A stretch of 64,000 nt of DNA from Streptococcus oralis (lineage in GTDB: Bacteria > Bacillota > Bacilli > Lactobacillales > Streptococcaceae). Position numbers and translations under genes: made by a program. This document shows positions 27,847 through 39,296 of this stretch, in pieces. The DNA lies in the NCBI RefSeq assembly GCF_021497945.1, contig NZ_CP046524.1, positions 965,501-1,029,500 of the forward strand, written 5' to 3'. Position 1 is the stretch's first letter. Each line of letters begins with the position of its first letter. The notes beneath the pieces were generated by a model. It did no database searches, was not told the origin of the DNA, and was given only the letters and a program-made list of their open reading frames with translations.

Positions 27847-28186
27847 GTATATTCCTGAAAAGCAAGATATCATTTGGCTGGACTTTGATCCATCAGTTGG
27901 TCGGGAAATTCAAAAACGGCGCCCTGCCTTGGTTGTTTCTAGGAGAGAATATGCCTTGCGAACTGGTTTTGTGGCCGTCTGTCCTATCACTCATGGTCAA
28001 CAACGTTTGGCAGAAAAAGGCTTGCTCGTTCCAGTCTCGTCGGATAAGGTAAATGGTGCTGTCAATCCCTTTCAACTCTATACCTTTGATTTTCGAATGC
28101 GGAATGCTCAAAAAATAACTAGAATGGATACGCAACGTTTTCAGAAAGTGGTTCAACTGTATCAATATATCTTTGAAGATACTTAA
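27830..28186 (+). CDS. mazF: MazF/PemK-type mRNA interferase toxin
   Basis: A 118-residue PemK/MazF toxin, a ribosome-independent endoribonuclease that cuts mRNA at short sequences. Typical features are QDIIWLDFDPSVGREIQKRRPALVVS at the N-terminus (catalytic Arg in the RRPALVV turn), CPIT in the core strand and the C-terminal helix ITRMDTQRFQKVVQLYQ. Start is a TTG within the antitoxin gene with AAGGAG 10 nt before it; a low-efficiency start fits limited toxin production. Terminator at 28185-28219. Confidence 0.88.
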   Translation: MIAKSEYIPEKQDIIWLDFDPSVGREIQKRRPALVVSRREYALRTGFVAVCPITHGQQRLAEKGLLVPVSSDKVNGAVNPFQLYTFDFRMRNAQKITRMDTQRFQKVVQLYQYIFEDT

Positions 28187-28219
28187 ATCCTACCATGTAT
28201 AGACAAGGTAGGATTTTTT
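28185..28219 (+). terminator. Intrinsic terminator after mazF
   Basis: 10-bp stem AAATCCTACC/GGTAGGATTT overlapping the stop codon, followed by T-run. Confidence 0.85.
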
Positions 28220-29403
28220 CTATATGAGCAATCTATCTAAAAATGGGTGAAGGCAATTGAGGAGAATCCCTCTAATCCAAGTTGATTGAGCTGAAGATAG
28301 GTGGTCCGTTTCTAGACATTCTTTTAGAAAATTCCTCACCTGATCTGGAGCAATTTCAAACTCAAAGGCCTTCATCTTGTAGAAAAAGTCGATTAAATGC
28401 TCAGACATGTAATCCTCTGAAAAGGGAACTTCTCCAGTTTTTCGATATTCTAGTAAGAGTCGGGAGAATCTTGCTTTTTCATCTGGCAAATCACGAAAAT
28501 AAGAATTGAGAATCCAAGTCTGCTTCTGCTTTCTTTCAATAGGATCTTGATTTGCAATTCGCTGGTCTTTTTCCAGCTCTTTTTGGTTTTGCTTTGCCTT
28601 GATGGCCCGTTCTTCTCTATTTTTACCAAAAAGGATTTTCTCCCACTTTCGTTCTTCTGGTGTGAGAGTTTCTGTAAAGCCGAAGTAATCTTGATAGGCG
28701 CGTTCAGCGGGCCCCATGGCTAGGATGAGATTATCTGCGTATTGCTTGGCGATTTTATCTCTTTTCTTGCGTTCTTTCTCTGCCTGAATCCGTAAATGCT
28801 GCTCGCAGTCTATTTTCTCCTTGCCTAGTTTGATAAGGTATAGTTGGTCATCAGACTTTCCGAGTAGAAAGGGTTTGATGCACTTTTCAAGGACTTCTTC
28901 CAGACGAGCCTTCTTTTTTGGCTCTGCCTTAGTCCAACTTCCTCCTTGAAAGACTTCTAGGAAAAGCTGGTAATCTTTCTCAGGTGCAAATTGATTGCCA
29001 CGATTGGCTTTGAAAACACCTTTTTCCCAAAACCATTTTAGAAGTCGTTCGTCAAAGTCGCTTTTATTGACCTTGATTTTTTCCTTTTTCTTGACTTTTC
29101 TAGTCAGATTTTCAAGCTTTCTGAGAAGTTTTTCTTCCTCTTACAGTTGCTGCTCGAGACTAATACGATGAAAATGTCGAACACAGTCACTTCCGATAGG
29201 AAAGAGACGTTGTCCTGTGACATTGTTAAAGAGTTCGTAAGCGTACTTAATGGCATTTCCGCAGATACAGTTACTGCGCCCAATACCATTAAAAATCAAG
29301 GAAACTTCATTCCATTCCATTCCTTGGTAGCTTGATCCCAAGTATCAGCTTTTGAAGCCTGTAACACCGCATCATGCAGGGATTTTCTAACTGGAAGTGG
29401 CAT
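28220..29403 (-). pseudogene. Decayed gene for a lysine-rich protein of unknown function
   Basis: The original product was about 390 residues. From ATG at 29403 (AGAAAGGAAACCTC before it) the frame reads MPLPVRKSLHDAVLQASKAD and then shifts at a 5-bp duplication (GGAAT repeated, near 29313). The restored frame (NEVSLIFNGIGRSNCICGNAI, a possible zinc-binding CxC) meets one in-frame TAA at 29141-29143 and continues in the same frame for 141 codons to the intact C-terminal part beginning MGPAERAYQDYFGF (28717-28220). One insertion and one nonsense codon thus break it. The middle is highly charged and helical. Function unknown. Confidence 0.85.
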
Positions 29404-29417
29404 GAGGTTTCCTTTCT

Positions 29418-29615
29418 AATACTCAATGAAAATCAAAGAGCAAACTAGGAAGCTAGCTGCAGGTTGGTCAAAGCACTGCTTTGAGGTTGTAGATAGAACT
29501 GACGAAGTCAGCTCAAAACACTGTTTTGAGGTTGTAGATGAAACTGACGAAGTCAGTAACCTTACATACGGCAAGGTGAAGCTGACGTGGTTTGAAGAGA
29601 TTTTCGAAGAGTATA
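29418..29615. repeat. BOX element (boxA-boxB-boxB-boxC)
   Basis: Begins ATACTCAATGAAAATCAAAG (boxA), holds two 45-bp boxB units beginning at 29468 and 29513 (exactly 45 bp apart; TCAAAGCACTG and TCAAAACACTG), and ends with boxC (ACGTGGTTTGAAGAG to GAGTAT). BOX elements are intergenic repeats characteristic of S. pneumoniae and close relatives and can form long RNA hairpins. It lies between the rexA stop codon (3 nt away) and the decayed gene. Confidence 0.93.
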
Positions 29616-29617
29616 AA

Positions 29618-32600
29618 TTATACTTTTACAACTTGAACCTCGTCTTTACCAAGTAAAATCAAGTATTTTTCAATGTTTTCAATCGAATAAGCCCGTGACA
29701 AGGCTTCTCCATAGAGGGCTAACTGACCACGATAGCGGTCTATGAGTTGACTTGGTTGATCGTAACGGTCTGTTTTGTAGTCGAAAAGAACGATACGATC
29801 CTCATAAAGCAGATAGCCGTCCAAGATCCCACGGACAACAAAGTCTTCCTGACTCTTTTGGTCGCGTTTGAGCATAGAAAAAGGTTGCTCGCGGTAAAGA
29901 TGGCTGGTATTAGCGAGAATTTCCTGACCAAGTGCTGTATCAAAGAATGCTAGGATTTTAGAAAGATTGATCTTGTCTCTAGCAGCTGGACTAGTTTGAA
30001 CTTGTTTGAGAGTTTCTGTCAGGCTAGCAAGGGTTGGTTGCTGACTGAGGTTAATTCTCTGCATGAGTTCGTGGATTGCACTACCAATCTCAGCTCCTGT
30101 TACCTTTTCTTTAGTTGCAAAATCTGGTAAATCAAAGCTGATTCGCTTTTCCGGTGATTGAGTTTGGTTAGTAATTTCTACCCCTTCCATATCCATAACC
30201 GGTTCGTAGAATTTCTTGATTTGGCTTGGGGTTTGAACACTAGGAAGCTCAATAGCTGCGTGGTGAAGAGTATTATAAACTTCCACCTCTTTCAGCATTT
30301 CCAGAGCTTCTTTGATGGTCTCTGACTGACGGTTGCTTGATTGAGAGCTATCTTGTAGAGGACTCTTGTTTTCCAACTCTCCGATAGCTTCTCCAGTCAA
30401 CTGGTCTTCACCAATAAAACGATAGCTAAAGTTGAGATCTTCCTTGGCAAATACTTTACTGATAGCCCAGACCCAATCTTGGAAATTTCTTGCTTGCAGT
30501 CTGGTATTGCTATCTAATTTTCCGTTATTTGCTGCTGGGTATTCCTTTGCTTCCAGCTTTTCACGAGAACCCTTGCCAACAAGATAAAGTTTTCTCTCCG
30601 CCCTCGTCATGGCAACATACAGCAGACGCATCTGCTCTGAATAGCTAGCCAGTTGCAGTTCTTCTTCATTCTGCGTATAAGTTAGGCTAGGAATGGAGAG
30701 TTTGAGGGTTTTAGGATAGTGTGCTTCCACTGCTCCTGTTTCCACCTTGGCAATGTATTTGACACCAAGCCCATTTTGACGGCTGAGAATGACGTCTGAC
30801 ATCGAGTCTTGCTTGTTGAAGTCCTGATCCATATTGAGGATAAAGACGTAAGGGAACTCCAGCCCTTTGCTCTTGTGAATAGTCATGAGTTCCACGGCAT
30901 CTTTAGGCGGTGCGACGGCTACGCTTGCGAGGTCATGCTGAGCTTCTAGGACTTGGTCAATCATACGGATAAAACGAGATAAGCCCTTAAAATTACTCTT
31001 TTCAAACTGGTCAGCGCGCAGAGCTAGGGCATAGAGATTAGCTTGTCTAGCAGGTCCGTTTGGCAAGGCTCCAACATAGTCATAATAAAAACGGTCACTA
31101 TAAATCTTCCAAATTAAGTCATAGAGAGAGTGGGTTTTGGCATACAAGCGCCAAGAATCCAAAATATCCATGAACTGATTTAATTTTTCCGCTAGAGCTG
31201 TATGAATTAACTCTTTCTGGCTAGCTACTTGTTTTTGAGCAGTGACCAGTTTCTCATATAGATTCTCTTGGACTTTATCTTCTACTTTCTGAAGGGACAA
31301 GCGTGCCAACTCGTCCTCATCAAAGCTAAACATAGGAGACTTCATAAGGGCAACCAAGGCATAGTCTTGCAGGGGATTGTGGATGACACGGAGAGTGTCC
31401 AGCATGACTTGTACTTCTAGGGATTGGAGATAATTGTTTTGCTCACCGTCGGTTTTGATAGGAATCCCGTACTCAGACAGGGCAAGTAGAATCTGGTCAT
31501 TTCGACTGCGACTGGAGGTCAAAAGTGCGATTTCCTTAAAAGCAACACCTTTTTCCTGATGAAGCTTCAGGATTTCCTTGATGACCAGGCGCATTTCCCC
31601 AGTGAGTTTCGTGTCTGCCTGACTCTCTTCCTCTTCTTGCCCACTATCGTCCTTATCGTAGAGGAGAAATTCTGCCTTGTTGTCTGGATTAGGAGTTAGT
31701 TTGGTATTGGCAAAAACAAGCTGGTGCATGCTGTCATAGTTGATTTCGCCGACCTCTTGGTCCATAAGGCGTGCAAAAACATCATTGGTTGCAGACAGCA
31801 CTTCTGAACTACTACGGAAATTTTCCTTGAGGAGAATCAGCTTGCCTTCTTGAGGATTTTGCGCATAGCGTTGGAATTTTTCATTGAAAATCTGCGGGTC
31901 TGCCTGACGGAACCGGTAGATGGACTGCTTGATATCTCCCACCATAAAGCGATTGTGGCCATTCGACAGCAATTCCAGCATTCGTTCTTGAATGTGGTTG
32001 GTGTCCTGATACTCATCGACCATGACCTCGTGGAATCGTTCCTGATAAGCCTCGCGGACTTGTGGGAAATTTTCTAAAATTTCAATGGTATAATGGCTGA
32101 TATCAGCGAATTCAAAGGCGTTTTCCTGACGTTTACATTCACGATAAGCCTCCACAAAATCACTCATAAAGGTTTGGAAGGTTTTAGCTAGCTCCCAAGT
32201 ATCTTCATGATAATGTTCTTGGTAGTCGAGAATCGTTATCTGGTCCGCCAGTTGTCCAAGTTTTGAAAACTGGGCCTTTCTCTCCTCATTGTAGGCATCT
32301 GCCAGTGGCTTCAAATCAGCCTTTCGACTAGAGTTAGCTAGAGCCCGACCATTTTTCTCCTTAGAGATGACGACAACACGAGCAAGCACTTCTTGATAAG
32401 CCAGACTATCGGACTCTTGATTTAAGGAGCTAATTTCATCCAGAACCTGTTGAACAGCTTCTAAATAGGCAGCTTTGGGAAACTCCTTGGCATCATTATC
32501 CAGATGATAACAGAAGAAACTTTCCAAGTCCCAAAGCGCCTGCTTGATTTGCTCAGTTAGTTTGTCTTTCTCATTTGCAAAGTCAGCTTCTTCAAACCCT

Positions 32601-33271
32601 TTGAGAAAAAACTCGTTCAACCATGTTTGGGGACTGCTGGTGGATTGAAGAAAATCATAGATTTTGTAGACTTGCTGGCGCAGACCTCGTTCATCCTTGC
32701 CTCGTCCAGCAAAGTTCTTCACCAAGCTACTAAATTTCTCTTTATTCTCACCTTGGTAATGGGCTTCAAAAACCTGATGAAAAACTTCGTTCTTTAAGAG
32801 TAACTGTTCACTTTCATTTTGCAGAATACGGAAGTTCGGTGCAATATCAATCAGATAGCCATGTTTGTCAAGGAATTTTTGTGTGAAGGAGTCCATGGTT
32901 CCGATGGACGCGTTTGGCAGATCTGCCAACTGGCGTCCCAAGTGTTGTTTGAGATCAACATCATCGGTTTCTTGGATTTTCTGGCTGATTTTTTTCTCCA
33001 AGCGTTCCTTGAGTTCAGTCGCAGCCTTAACGGTAAAGGTTGAGATAAAGAGTTGACTGATTTCCACACCACGTGCCAATTGGTCCAGAATGCGCTCGGA
33101 CATAACAAAAGTCTTTCCAGAACCAGCAGACGCTGAAACGAGGATATTTTGACCAGAAGTGTAGATGGCTTCGATTTGCTCGGCTGTTTTCTTCTGTTCC
33201 TTGCTCGAACTCGCTTCTGCTTCTTGCAATTTTTGAATTTCTTCCTCAGTTAAAAAGGGAATAGCATTCAT
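29618..33271 (-). CDS. rexA: RexA (AddA) ATP-dependent exonuclease, helicase-nuclease subunit
   Basis: A 1217-residue UvrD-like helicase with C-terminal RecB nuclease. Walker A is [10 protein letters not shown] (K53); helicase motifs include [28 protein letters not shown] and MTRAERKLY; the nuclease motif is DYKTDRYD at about 1164. With RexB it processes double-strand breaks up to Chi sites, the streptococcal counterpart of RecBCD. It overlaps rexB by 4 nt. A BOX element begins 3 nt past its stop codon, so mRNA 3' structure may derive from BOX. Confidence 0.97.
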   Translation of the reverse strand: MNAIPFLTEEEIQKLQEAEASSSKEQKKTAEQIEAIYTSGQNILVSASAGSGKTFVMSERILDQLARGVEISQLFISTFTVKAATELKERLEKKISQKIQETDDVDLKQHLGRQLADLPNASIGTMDSFTQKFLDKHGYLIDIAPNFRILQNESEQLLLKNEVFHQVFEAHYQGENKEKFSSLVKNFAGRGKDERGLRQQVYKIYDFLQSTSSPQTWLNEFFLKGFEEADFANEKDKLTEQIKQALWDLESFFCYHLDNDAKEFPKAAYLEAVQQVLDEISSLNQESDSLAYQEVLARVVVISKEKNGRALANSSRKADLKPLADAYNEERKAQFSKLGQLADQITILDYQEHYHEDTWELAKTFQTFMSDFVEAYRECKRQENAFEFADISHYTIEILENFPQVREAYQERFHEVMVDEYQDTNHIQERMLELLSNGHNRFMVGDIKQSIYRFRQADPQIFNEKFQRYAQNPQEGKLILLKENFRSSSEVLSATNDVFARLMDQEVGEINYDSMHQLVFANTKLTPNPDNKAEFLLYDKDDSGQEEEESQADTKLTGEMRLVIKEILKLHQEKGVAFKEIALLTSSRSRNDQILLALSEYGIPIKTDGEQNNYLQSLEVQVMLDTLRVIHNPLQDYALVALMKSPMFSFDEDELARLSLQKVEDKVQENLYEKLVTAQKQVASQKELIHTALAEKLNQFMDILDSWRLYAKTHSLYDLIWKIYSDRFYYDYVGALPNGPARQANLYALALRADQFEKSNFKGLSRFIRMIDQVLEAQHDLASVAVAPPKDAVELMTIHKSKGLEFPYVFILNMDQDFNKQDSMSDVILSRQNGLGVKYIAKVETGAVEAHYPKTLKLSIPSLTYTQNEEELQLASYSEQMRLLYVAMTRAERKLYLVGKGSREKLEAKEYPAANNGKLDSNTRLQARNFQDWVWAISKVFAKEDLNFSYRFIGEDQLTGEAIGELENKSPLQDSSQSSNRQSETIKEALEMLKEVEVYNTLHHAAIELPSVQTPSQIKKFYEPVMDMEGVEITNQTQSPEKRISFDLPDFATKEKVTGAEIGSAIHELMQRINLSQQPTLASLTETLKQVQTSPAARDKINLSKILAFFDTALGQEILANTSHLYREQPFSMLKRDQKSQEDFVVRGILDGYLLYEDRIVLFDYKTDRYDQPSQLIDRYRGQLALYGEALSRAYSIENIEKYLILLGKDEVQVVKV

Positions 33272-36200
33272 CGATTCAACTCCTCTCTCATTTTTTCAAA
33301 CCAAGCTTGCTTGAGCTTTTCTCCGACCAGACGCTTGCCATCCTCTAGGTCTAACTTTTCTAGGAAACGGGCTTGTCCCAAGTGGTAATTAGCTTCAAAG
33401 CCAGTAATAGCCTGATGTTGTTGAACGTATGGGGCAATACTTCTGCCATTCTCTGTGTATGGATTGATGGCGAACTTACCTTGTAAAATCTTCTCAGCTG
33501 CCTTCTTGTAAAGATGGGCATTATAGTCTAGTAAGAGCTGGAATTCCTCGTCTGTCAGCTGATTGGCCTTGTTTTTATTGTAAAATTCGCCTAAATGACT
33601 ACTTTCTTTCTCTAAAAAGAGGCCTTGATATTTCATAGACTTGCTGGCTTCCACTACTGCTCCTGCCAAACTCTTAACGGTCAAGAGAGATTGGACAGGC
33701 TCTGCCATTTCCAAGTACATAGCGCCGAAAAAGTTCTGCTCTCCTGCTCTTTTAAGTGCAGCAAGATAGGTTGGCAGTTGGGAATTAAGTCCATTAAAGA
33801 AATGAGGAAACTGGAACTGAGTCAAACTTGACTTATAGTCTACCACTCCTAGCGCTCCATCAGCTTTCAAACGGTCAATTCGGTCCACCTTACCTCGCAC
33901 ATGGACACTGCGACCATTATCCAACTGGATAAAGGGTTGGTCTCTGCCGCCAAATGTTGCCTCTTCCTGAATGGTCTCAATGGCTGGATTATGACGTAGG
34001 ATGTGGCAAGTGGTCCTAGCGACATCAAGAAGAACTTCCTTGGTAAACTGGGCTTCAAAACTTTCTTGATAAATGGCTTCAAATTCCCGTTCTTGACTTG
34101 TTTCCTTAATAGCTTGTTCCAGACGGTGGTCAAAGGAATTTTCAGCAGGTAGTTTCAAGGCACGTTCAAAAATACGATGCAAGAAATTCCCGTGACTGCG
34201 AGCATCTGGGCGCAGGCGCAATTCTTCCTGCAAACCTAAGACATAACGGAGGAAATAACTGTATTCATTGCGGTAAAACTCTGTCAAACCAGATGTAGAC
34301 AGGTAAAACTCTTTGTCAGCAGGGTATAGAGCCTGCAAGGTCTCTTTCTCTAATGGCTTGCTGCTTGGACTGGTTGGGAGTGCTGGATTTGTAAGACCTT
34401 TTTGATCGAGTTTTTTACCCATCACACGCGCCAAGACCTTGACAAAGGTCACATCTTGTTCATTTTCACTAGAAGCAGTTTGCTGATGATAGGCAACGAG
34501 ACTAGACAAGAGACTGTGATAAGAACCCATATCTTCTTTGCTAAGATTTTTATGGTTCATCCTCTTTTCTATCCGGCTAAATCCAAAACTCACCAGTTCC
34601 TGAAGATAGGCAGATTCCTTGCTCTCGTTTTCATTGAGAAGACTGGGTGCTGATAACACCAACTGTTTACGGGCAGCATTAACTAAGGAAAGCATGGTAT
34701 AGCGATTTTTCTTGAGATTTTCGCTACTTGCAATCAGTAATTGCGCTCCCTCTTCTGTCGCTTGGTTTAGGCTTTGTCTTTCTTCATCTGTTAAAAGGCT
34801 GGTATTTTGCGCGATTTTTGGCAAATGATCCTGAGTCAGCCCAATGGCGTAGACAAAGTCAGCGGTCAGAGGTGCAATCAGATCGTAACTCTGCACCAGA
34901 ACGGTGTCCACAGTTGCTGGAATAGTACGGTACTGAGAAAGGCTCATCCCAGAATGAAGCAAGGACAGGAAGTCTTCTAGACTAACTTGTGAACCGGCAA
35001 AAACGGTCGCAAATTGTTCAAAAACATGGCAGAAAGCTTTCCAAACTTCGGCTTGTCTTTCCTGTTCTAGAGTTTCCATAGTAGCTGTCAATTCTTGCAT
35101 CTGCTTGCTTAAAGCAGCACTTTTTAGAAAAGTATTCCACTTTTGCAAGAGATTTTCAGTCTTTTGCTTCCGACTGGCAAATAAGGTTTCAAGTGGAGCC
35201 AAAACTCGCAGACGAATGGCGTTCAAACGTGCCAAATCAAATTTTCCGTGGTGGGATTTTGTGAAGGGCTGCTGAAAAGCTGGCAAGCCATTGATGCCAA
35301 GATAGCGGAGATATTGCTCAAAAGCATCAATATCAGCTTGGCTAAGGTCAGTATACAGACCAGTTCTGAGGAGATTAATCAAATCCTCCTGACGGAAACG
35401 GTAGCGTTTCAAACGTAAAATAGACTCCACATACTGGGTTAAGGGATGATGGGCCATGGATTCACTTCTACCAAGATAGAACGGAATCTGGTACTGGTCA
35501 AAAATAGTTTTCAGTGATAACTGATAAGAAGCTACATCTCCCAAGAGAATACGAAAATTCTTGTAACTCAGGTCTGGATGGTCATGTAATTTCTGACGAA
35601 TGCTACGGGCTACTAGTTCCAACTCCTCTTTTTGTGTCAAACAAGACCAGATTTGCAAATTTTCACGGTCCTTCTCATCGACATCTAAAGCGAGTTCTGA
35701 AAAGTCATAAGAAGACTCCAGCAAACGAGAGGCCTTGTCAAAACTATCTATTTTCTCATGAGTCTGAGAACGATTCTGAGCAGGTGTTTGGTATTTTGCC
35801 CCCAAATGATGAAGAAATTCCACACTGGCTTGGTAGAGATTCCCTTCAGTGAACGGACTGGTATAGGACTTCTTGCTTGCATAGGCCCCAATAACAATCT
35901 CGGCACCTTTGCGATGGAGTAGATCCACCACATGTCCTTCCTCAGCAGAAAAACGGGTAAAACCGTCAATAATCAAGGCAATCTGACTGAAATCACTACT
36001 TACCTTATCATTCTCAATAGCCTCAATCAAATGGGATAACTGACTTCCCTGAGCCAACTGACCTTGATTGAGATAGGCTGTTACTTTCTCAAAAATCAAG
36101 AGTAAATCTGCTCGCTTATCCTCATCTGTCAAACTTTCCAAGTCCAAAAAGTTCATCTGAGCAGTCGTCATCTCATGATAAAGTTCAACCAACTGCTGGA

Positions 36201-36543
36201 TAAACTGAGGATCTTGTTTAATAGCACCATAAACACGCAAGTCCTTGGGATCTAGTTCTGCAAGACATTTATAAAAAGCCATCCCAAGCCCGATGTCATC
36301 TAGACTTGTTTTAGTCGGCAAATCATTCAAGATTAAGTAACGAGCCATCTGAGCAAAACGCGTGACGGTAATCGCAAAAGAAGCCTGCTGGGACAAGCAT
36401 TCCAGCACGGCGCGTTCCTTTTCAAATGAAAGAGAGTTGGGGGCGATGTAGAAAACCCGCTTGCCAGCAGCAACTAGCTCCTCCGCCTCTCTAGTCAGGA
36501 TTTTTGTCAAAGAAGTCCGAATATCAGTATAAAGTAATTTCAT
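33268..36543 (-). CDS. rexB: RexB (AddB) ATP-dependent exonuclease subunit
   Basis: A 1091-residue partner of RexA. The N-terminal inactivated helicase fold lacks a canonical Walker A, as in streptococcal RexB; a C-terminal nuclease domain contains [14 protein letters not shown] and [12 protein letters not shown]. The frame opens 10 codons upstream at 36573, but the promoter (TATAAT on the minus strand, 36576-36581) places the transcript start around 36569, so the ATG at 36543 ([11 protein letters not shown]) with GAGG before it is chosen, giving 1091 residues. Divergent from the Cof-type gene. Confidence 0.96.
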   Translation of the reverse strand: MKLLYTDIRTSLTKILTREAEELVAAGKRVFYIAPNSLSFEKERAVLECLSQQASFAITVTRFAQMARYLILNDLPTKTSLDDIGLGMAFYKCLAELDPKDLRVYGAIKQDPQFIQQLVELYHEMTTAQMNFLDLESLTDEDKRADLLLIFEKVTAYLNQGQLAQGSQLSHLIEAIENDKVSSDFSQIALIIDGFTRFSAEEGHVVDLLHRKGAEIVIGAYASKKSYTSPFTEGNLYQASVEFLHHLGAKYQTPAQNRSQTHEKIDSFDKASRLLESSYDFSELALDVDEKDRENLQIWSCLTQKEELELVARSIRQKLHDHPDLSYKNFRILLGDVASYQLSLKTIFDQYQIPFYLGRSESMAHHPLTQYVESILRLKRYRFRQEDLINLLRTGLYTDLSQADIDAFEQYLRYLGINGLPAFQQPFTKSHHGKFDLARLNAIRLRVLAPLETLFASRKQKTENLLQKWNTFLKSAALSKQMQELTATMETLEQERQAEVWKAFCHVFEQFATVFAGSQVSLEDFLSLLHSGMSLSQYRTIPATVDTVLVQSYDLIAPLTADFVYAIGLTQDHLPKIAQNTSLLTDEERQSLNQATEEGAQLLIASSENLKKNRYTMLSLVNAARKQLVLSAPSLLNENESKESAYLQELVSFGFSRIEKRMNHKNLSKEDMGSYHSLLSSLVAYHQQTASSENEQDVTFVKVLARVMGKKLDQKGLTNPALPTSPSSKPLEKETLQALYPADKEFYLSTSGLTEFYRNEYSYFLRYVLGLQEELRLRPDARSHGNFLHRIFERALKLPAENSFDHRLEQAIKETSQEREFEAIYQESFEAQFTKEVLLDVARTTCHILRHNPAIETIQEEATFGGRDQPFIQLDNGRSVHVRGKVDRIDRLKADGALGVVDYKSSLTQFQFPHFFNGLNSQLPTYLAALKRAGEQNFFGAMYLEMAEPVQSLLTVKSLAGAVVEASKSMKYQGLFLEKESSHLGEFYNKNKANQLTDEEFQLLLDYNAHLYKKAAEKILQGKFAINPYTENGRSIAPYVQQHQAITGFEANYHLGQARFLEKLDLEDGKRLVGEKLKQAWFEKMREELNR

Positions 36544-36575
36544 CTCAGCCTCGTTTGATTTTTTCATTACCATTT

Positions 36576-36581
36576 ATTATA
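36576..36581 (-). promoter_or_regulatory. -10 of the rexB-rexA promoter
   Basis: TATAAT on the minus strand with upstream TG (ATGGTATAAT). It helps fix the rexB start. Confidence 0.6.
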
Positions 36582-36621
36582 CCATGTTTTAACAGAAGAT
36601 TCTGTCTCCTTATTACCAAAA

Positions 36622-36632
36622 TATGATATAAT
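36622..36632 (+). promoter_or_regulatory. Extended -10 promoter of the Cof-type phosphatase
   Basis: TATGATATAAT, exact extended -10, 30 bp before the start; AAGGAAG at about 36652. Confidence 0.7.
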
Positions 36633-36662
36633 AAAAGCAAAACACCTAGAAAAGGAAGTCTT

Positions 36663-37472
36663 ATGATTAAACTACTAGCCTTGGATATGGACGGAACCCT
36701 CCTTAACGAAGCCAAGGAAATCCCGCAAGCCCACATCACTGCCATTCATCAAGCTATCGAAAAAGGGGTGAAATTGGTTCTCTGTACAGGTCGTCCACTT
36801 TTTGGGGTTCTCCCCTACTATGAAAAACTTGGGCTTGATCTAGAAAATGAATACCTTATCGTTAACAATGGTTGTTCAACCCACCAAACTAGTGACTGGG
36901 GCTTGGTGGACTGGCAAGAGCTCAGTCCGACCGACATCGACTACCTCTATGGCCTTGCTGAAAAGAGTGATGTTCAGTTTACCTTATTTGACGAAGAACA
37001 TTACTTTGTTCTTGGGGGCAAGCCTAATCAAGTCATCGAAAAGGATGCCAAACTAGTCTTTACTAGCCCAACTGAAATTTCACTAGAAGAAGCTCTCAGT
37101 GGCAAACATCGTATGTTCCAAGGCATGTTTTTAGGCACAAAAGAGCAAACAGACGATTTTGAGCAGCGGTTCGCTGAAGAGCTCTGCCAACGATTCAGTG
37201 GAGTTCGTTCGCAGCCTGTCATTTATGAAGCTATGCCGCTTGGAACGACAAAAGCCTCTGCTCTTTCGCGACTAGCAGCGATTTTGAAGATTGAGCCATC
37301 AGAGATTATGGCCATGGGCGATGCCAATAATGATATCGAAATGCTTCAGTTTGCAGGACTGGGCATTGCAATGGGAAATGCCAGCAATCATGTCAAATCC
37401 CTAGCCAATGACGTTACAGCCAGCAACGAAGAAGACGGCGTTGCGCGTGCGATTGAGAAGTATATTTTATAG
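36663..37472 (+). CDS. Cof-type HAD-IIB phosphatase
   Basis: A 269-residue Cof/YidA-like HAD-IIB hydrolase. Motif I ALDMDGTLL, motif II CTGRP, the C2B cap (about 85-185) and the C-terminal TTKASALSRLAAIL and MAMGDANNDIEML motifs are complete. The family dephosphorylates sugar phosphates and cofactors such as pyridoxal phosphate; the substrate here is unknown. Own promoter, terminator at 37481-37507. It is transcribed divergently from rexB. Confidence 0.9.
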   Translation: MIKLLALDMDGTLLNEAKEIPQAHITAIHQAIEKGVKLVLCTGRPLFGVLPYYEKLGLDLENEYLIVNNGCSTHQTSDWGLVDWQELSPTDIDYLYGLAEKSDVQFTLFDEEHYFVLGGKPNQVIEKDAKLVFTSPTEISLEEALSGKHRMFQGMFLGTKEQTDDFEQRFAEELCQRFSGVRSQPVIYEAMPLGTTKASALSRLAAILKIEPSEIMAMGDANNDIEMLQFAGLGIAMGNASNHVKSLANDVTASNEEDGVARAIEKYIL

Positions 37473-37480
37473 AGAAAAGC

Positions 37481-37507
37481 CCCAGTTAAATCCTTAACTG
37501 GGTTTTT
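37481..37507 (+). terminator. Intrinsic terminator after the Cof-type gene
   Basis: CCCAGTTAA/TTAACTGGG stem, 4-nt loop, five T. Confidence 0.9.
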
Positions 37508-37528
37508 GACATTTTAAAAATCTGAAAA

Positions 37529-37583
37529 CTTTAGAAACTCTTTAGAATTACTTGATGTTTCTTTGATTTCTATACCTTATACT
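37529..37583 (+). promoter_or_regulatory. ABC-transporter promoter region with an 11-bp-spaced direct repeat
   Basis: -10 TATACT at 37578-37583 with no good -35. Upstream, CTTTAGAAA (37529-37537) and CTTTAGAAT (37540-37548) are direct repeats one helical turn apart, the usual layout of an OmpR-type response-regulator site. The response regulator of the convergent operon is the obvious candidate. Confidence 0.5.
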
Positions 37584-37616
37584 AAAGTTAGTAAAACAAA
37601 TCAAAAGGAGAAAATC

Positions 37617-38525
37617 ATGAAAACAGTACTCGAAATTCATGGACTGACCAAACAATTTGGTAAACAAGCTATTCTTCAAGATCTTAGTCTAACGATAAAA
37701 GAGGGAGATATTTATGGTCTAATTGGAAAAAACGGAGCAGGTAAAACCACTCTTATCAAAATCATTACACAACTACTGTTTGCGGATACAGGAACTGTTT
37801 CCCTCTTTTCTAGTCAAGAACAAAATGAGTGGACCAAGGCTTTATCTCGAGTAGGTTCAGTTATCGAATCACCTGTAGCCCATAATCACTTAACAGCTTA
37901 TCAAAACCTTAAATATTATTGTATGATACGTCATATTCCAAATGCTGATAAGGTGATTCATGAAACCTTAGACTATGTTGGTTTGTCAGATACAGGAAAA
38001 AAAGTCTTTCGTGATTTCTCACTAGGAATGAAGCAAAGACTTGGCATTGCCATTGCCCTCCTATCAAAACCCGACTTCCTGATTCTTGATGAACCTATTA
38101 ACGGTCTCGACCCAATTGGAATCAAAGAATTTCGTCTCATGATCCAGCGACTCAATCAAGAAAAAGGCATAACTATCCTCATCTCTAGCCATATCTTGTC
38201 AGAACTCTATCTCTTAGCTAATCGCTTTGGTATTCTGGATCAAGGTAAGATTATCCGTGAAATCAGTAAAGCTGAATTTGAAACACTGAGTGAGGATTAT
38301 ATTGTGCTTAAAACAAGCGACAAAGAAAGAGCTTGTCAGGTATTGAAAGAACAAATCCAACTCCAATTTAAGGTTGTCAATCCTGAAAATGAAATCCATA
38401 TCTTTGGTAATGAACAAGATGTCAAACAGATACTTAAGCAACTAACTTTGGCCGATGTTGCTATTGATGAGATTTACTTTGCCCGTCAAAACCTAGAAGA
38501 ATACTTCACCCAATTAGTAGAATAG
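37617..38525 (+). CDS. ABC transporter ATP-binding protein (antimicrobial-peptide type)
   Basis: A 302-residue ABC ATPase. Walker A GKNGAGKTT (residues 37-45), signature FSLGMKQRLGIAIAL and Walker B FLILDEPINGLDP are intact, with a C-terminal extension typical of BcrA/lantibiotic-immunity (LanF-like) ATPases. The ATG at 37617 with AAAGGAG before it is used; the frame opens earlier at 37563 without a ribosome-binding site. A single permease follows 10 nt later. Convergent two-component genes suggest a peptide-antibiotic sensing and detoxification module. Confidence 0.92.
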   Translation: MKTVLEIHGLTKQFGKQAILQDLSLTIKEGDIYGLIGKNGAGKTTLIKIITQLLFADTGTVSLFSSQEQNEWTKALSRVGSVIESPVAHNHLTAYQNLKYYCMIRHIPNADKVIHETLDYVGLSDTGKKVFRDFSLGMKQRLGIAIALLSKPDFLILDEPINGLDPIGIKEFRLMIQRLNQEKGITILISSHILSELYLLANRFGILDQGKIIREISKAEFETLSEDYIVLKTSDKERACQVLKEQIQLQFKVVNPENEIHIFGNEQDVKQILKQLTLADVAIDEIYFARQNLEEYFTQLVE

Positions 38526-38535
38526 GAGAAAAATC

Positions 38536-39291
38536 ATGATACACACCATTCAAGCAGATTTTTACCGTCTTTTCCGCTCCAAAGGATTCTGGATTACAGA
38601 ATTCATTCTCTTTGCACTTATGTTAATGGGTGCTACTATCGGAGCTACAGGACATCTAATGTCAGTAAATACTACACCTGAAACAGAATTTCCGACCAAA
38701 GGTTGGGACGGCGTCCAAGCTCTTATCAACGCGTCTAGCAATGGTTCAAACCTCGTTTTCCTTTGTATTATTCTAGTATGTTTAGTTCTTGGGGTCGATC
38801 TAATCGGCAAGCTTTATAAAAATAATTTAACAGTGGGTGTTTCTCGTACCGAGTTTTTCCTAGCCAAAACCTTTGTACTTGCTAGTATCGCTTTCTTACA
38901 ACTTATCGTTAGCCTTGTTATTGCCTTTATTCCCGCGACTCTACTAAACGGACTTGGTACAATGCCTGATGGTTTTATTACAAATCTCCTCTTGACGATT
39001 TCCCTCCAATTTCTCTGCCTCCTAGCTTGGCTTTCGATTGTTTCCTTTATTCTCTATGTGACTCACTCCTATCTTGCCGTATTTATCGGCTATCTAGTTA
39101 CCTCTATCATCCTTTCTACGCCAATGCTTGTTTTCCCAGACATTGAAATTCTACGATATCTGAGCTTAAATTTTGCCTATGCCATGACTGCTGATAGTCA
39201 ATCAGTTCTCTATACCATAACGGTTTGCATCGCTATCATACTTTTCTTCTCTCTCAGTGGACTGACTGTTTTCAAGAAGAAAAGCTTATAA
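38536..39291 (+). CDS. ABC-2 type permease
   Basis: A 251-residue permease with six hydrophobic segments (first at about 16-38, last at about 228-246), partner of the ATPase 10 nt upstream. It resembles BcrB/LanE-type ABC-2 permeases of bacteriocin-immunity exporters. Only one permease gene is present, so a homodimer is likely. A hairpin at 39297-39321 ends transcription from both sides. Confidence 0.88.
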   Translation: MIHTIQADFYRLFRSKGFWITEFILFALMLMGATIGATGHLMSVNTTPETEFPTKGWDGVQALINASSNGSNLVFLCIILVCLVLGVDLIGKLYKNNLTVGVSRTEFFLAKTFVLASIAFLQLIVSLVIAFIPATLLNGLGTMPDGFITNLLLTISLQFLCLLAWLSIVSFILYVTHSYLAVFIGYLVTSIILSTPMLVFPDIEILRYLSLNFAYAMTADSQSVLYTITVCIAIILFFSLSGLTVFKKKSL

Positions 39292-39296
39292 AAAGG

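Noticed and set aside
29426..29656. Short plus-strand protein with a repeated KHCFEVVD motif
   Set aside because: The apparent repeat is the two 45-bp boxB units of a BOX element read as codons.
36544..36573. RexB start at 36573
   Set aside because: The start would fall about 4 nt after the predicted transcript start with no leader; the ATG at 36543 gives the usual 1091 residues.
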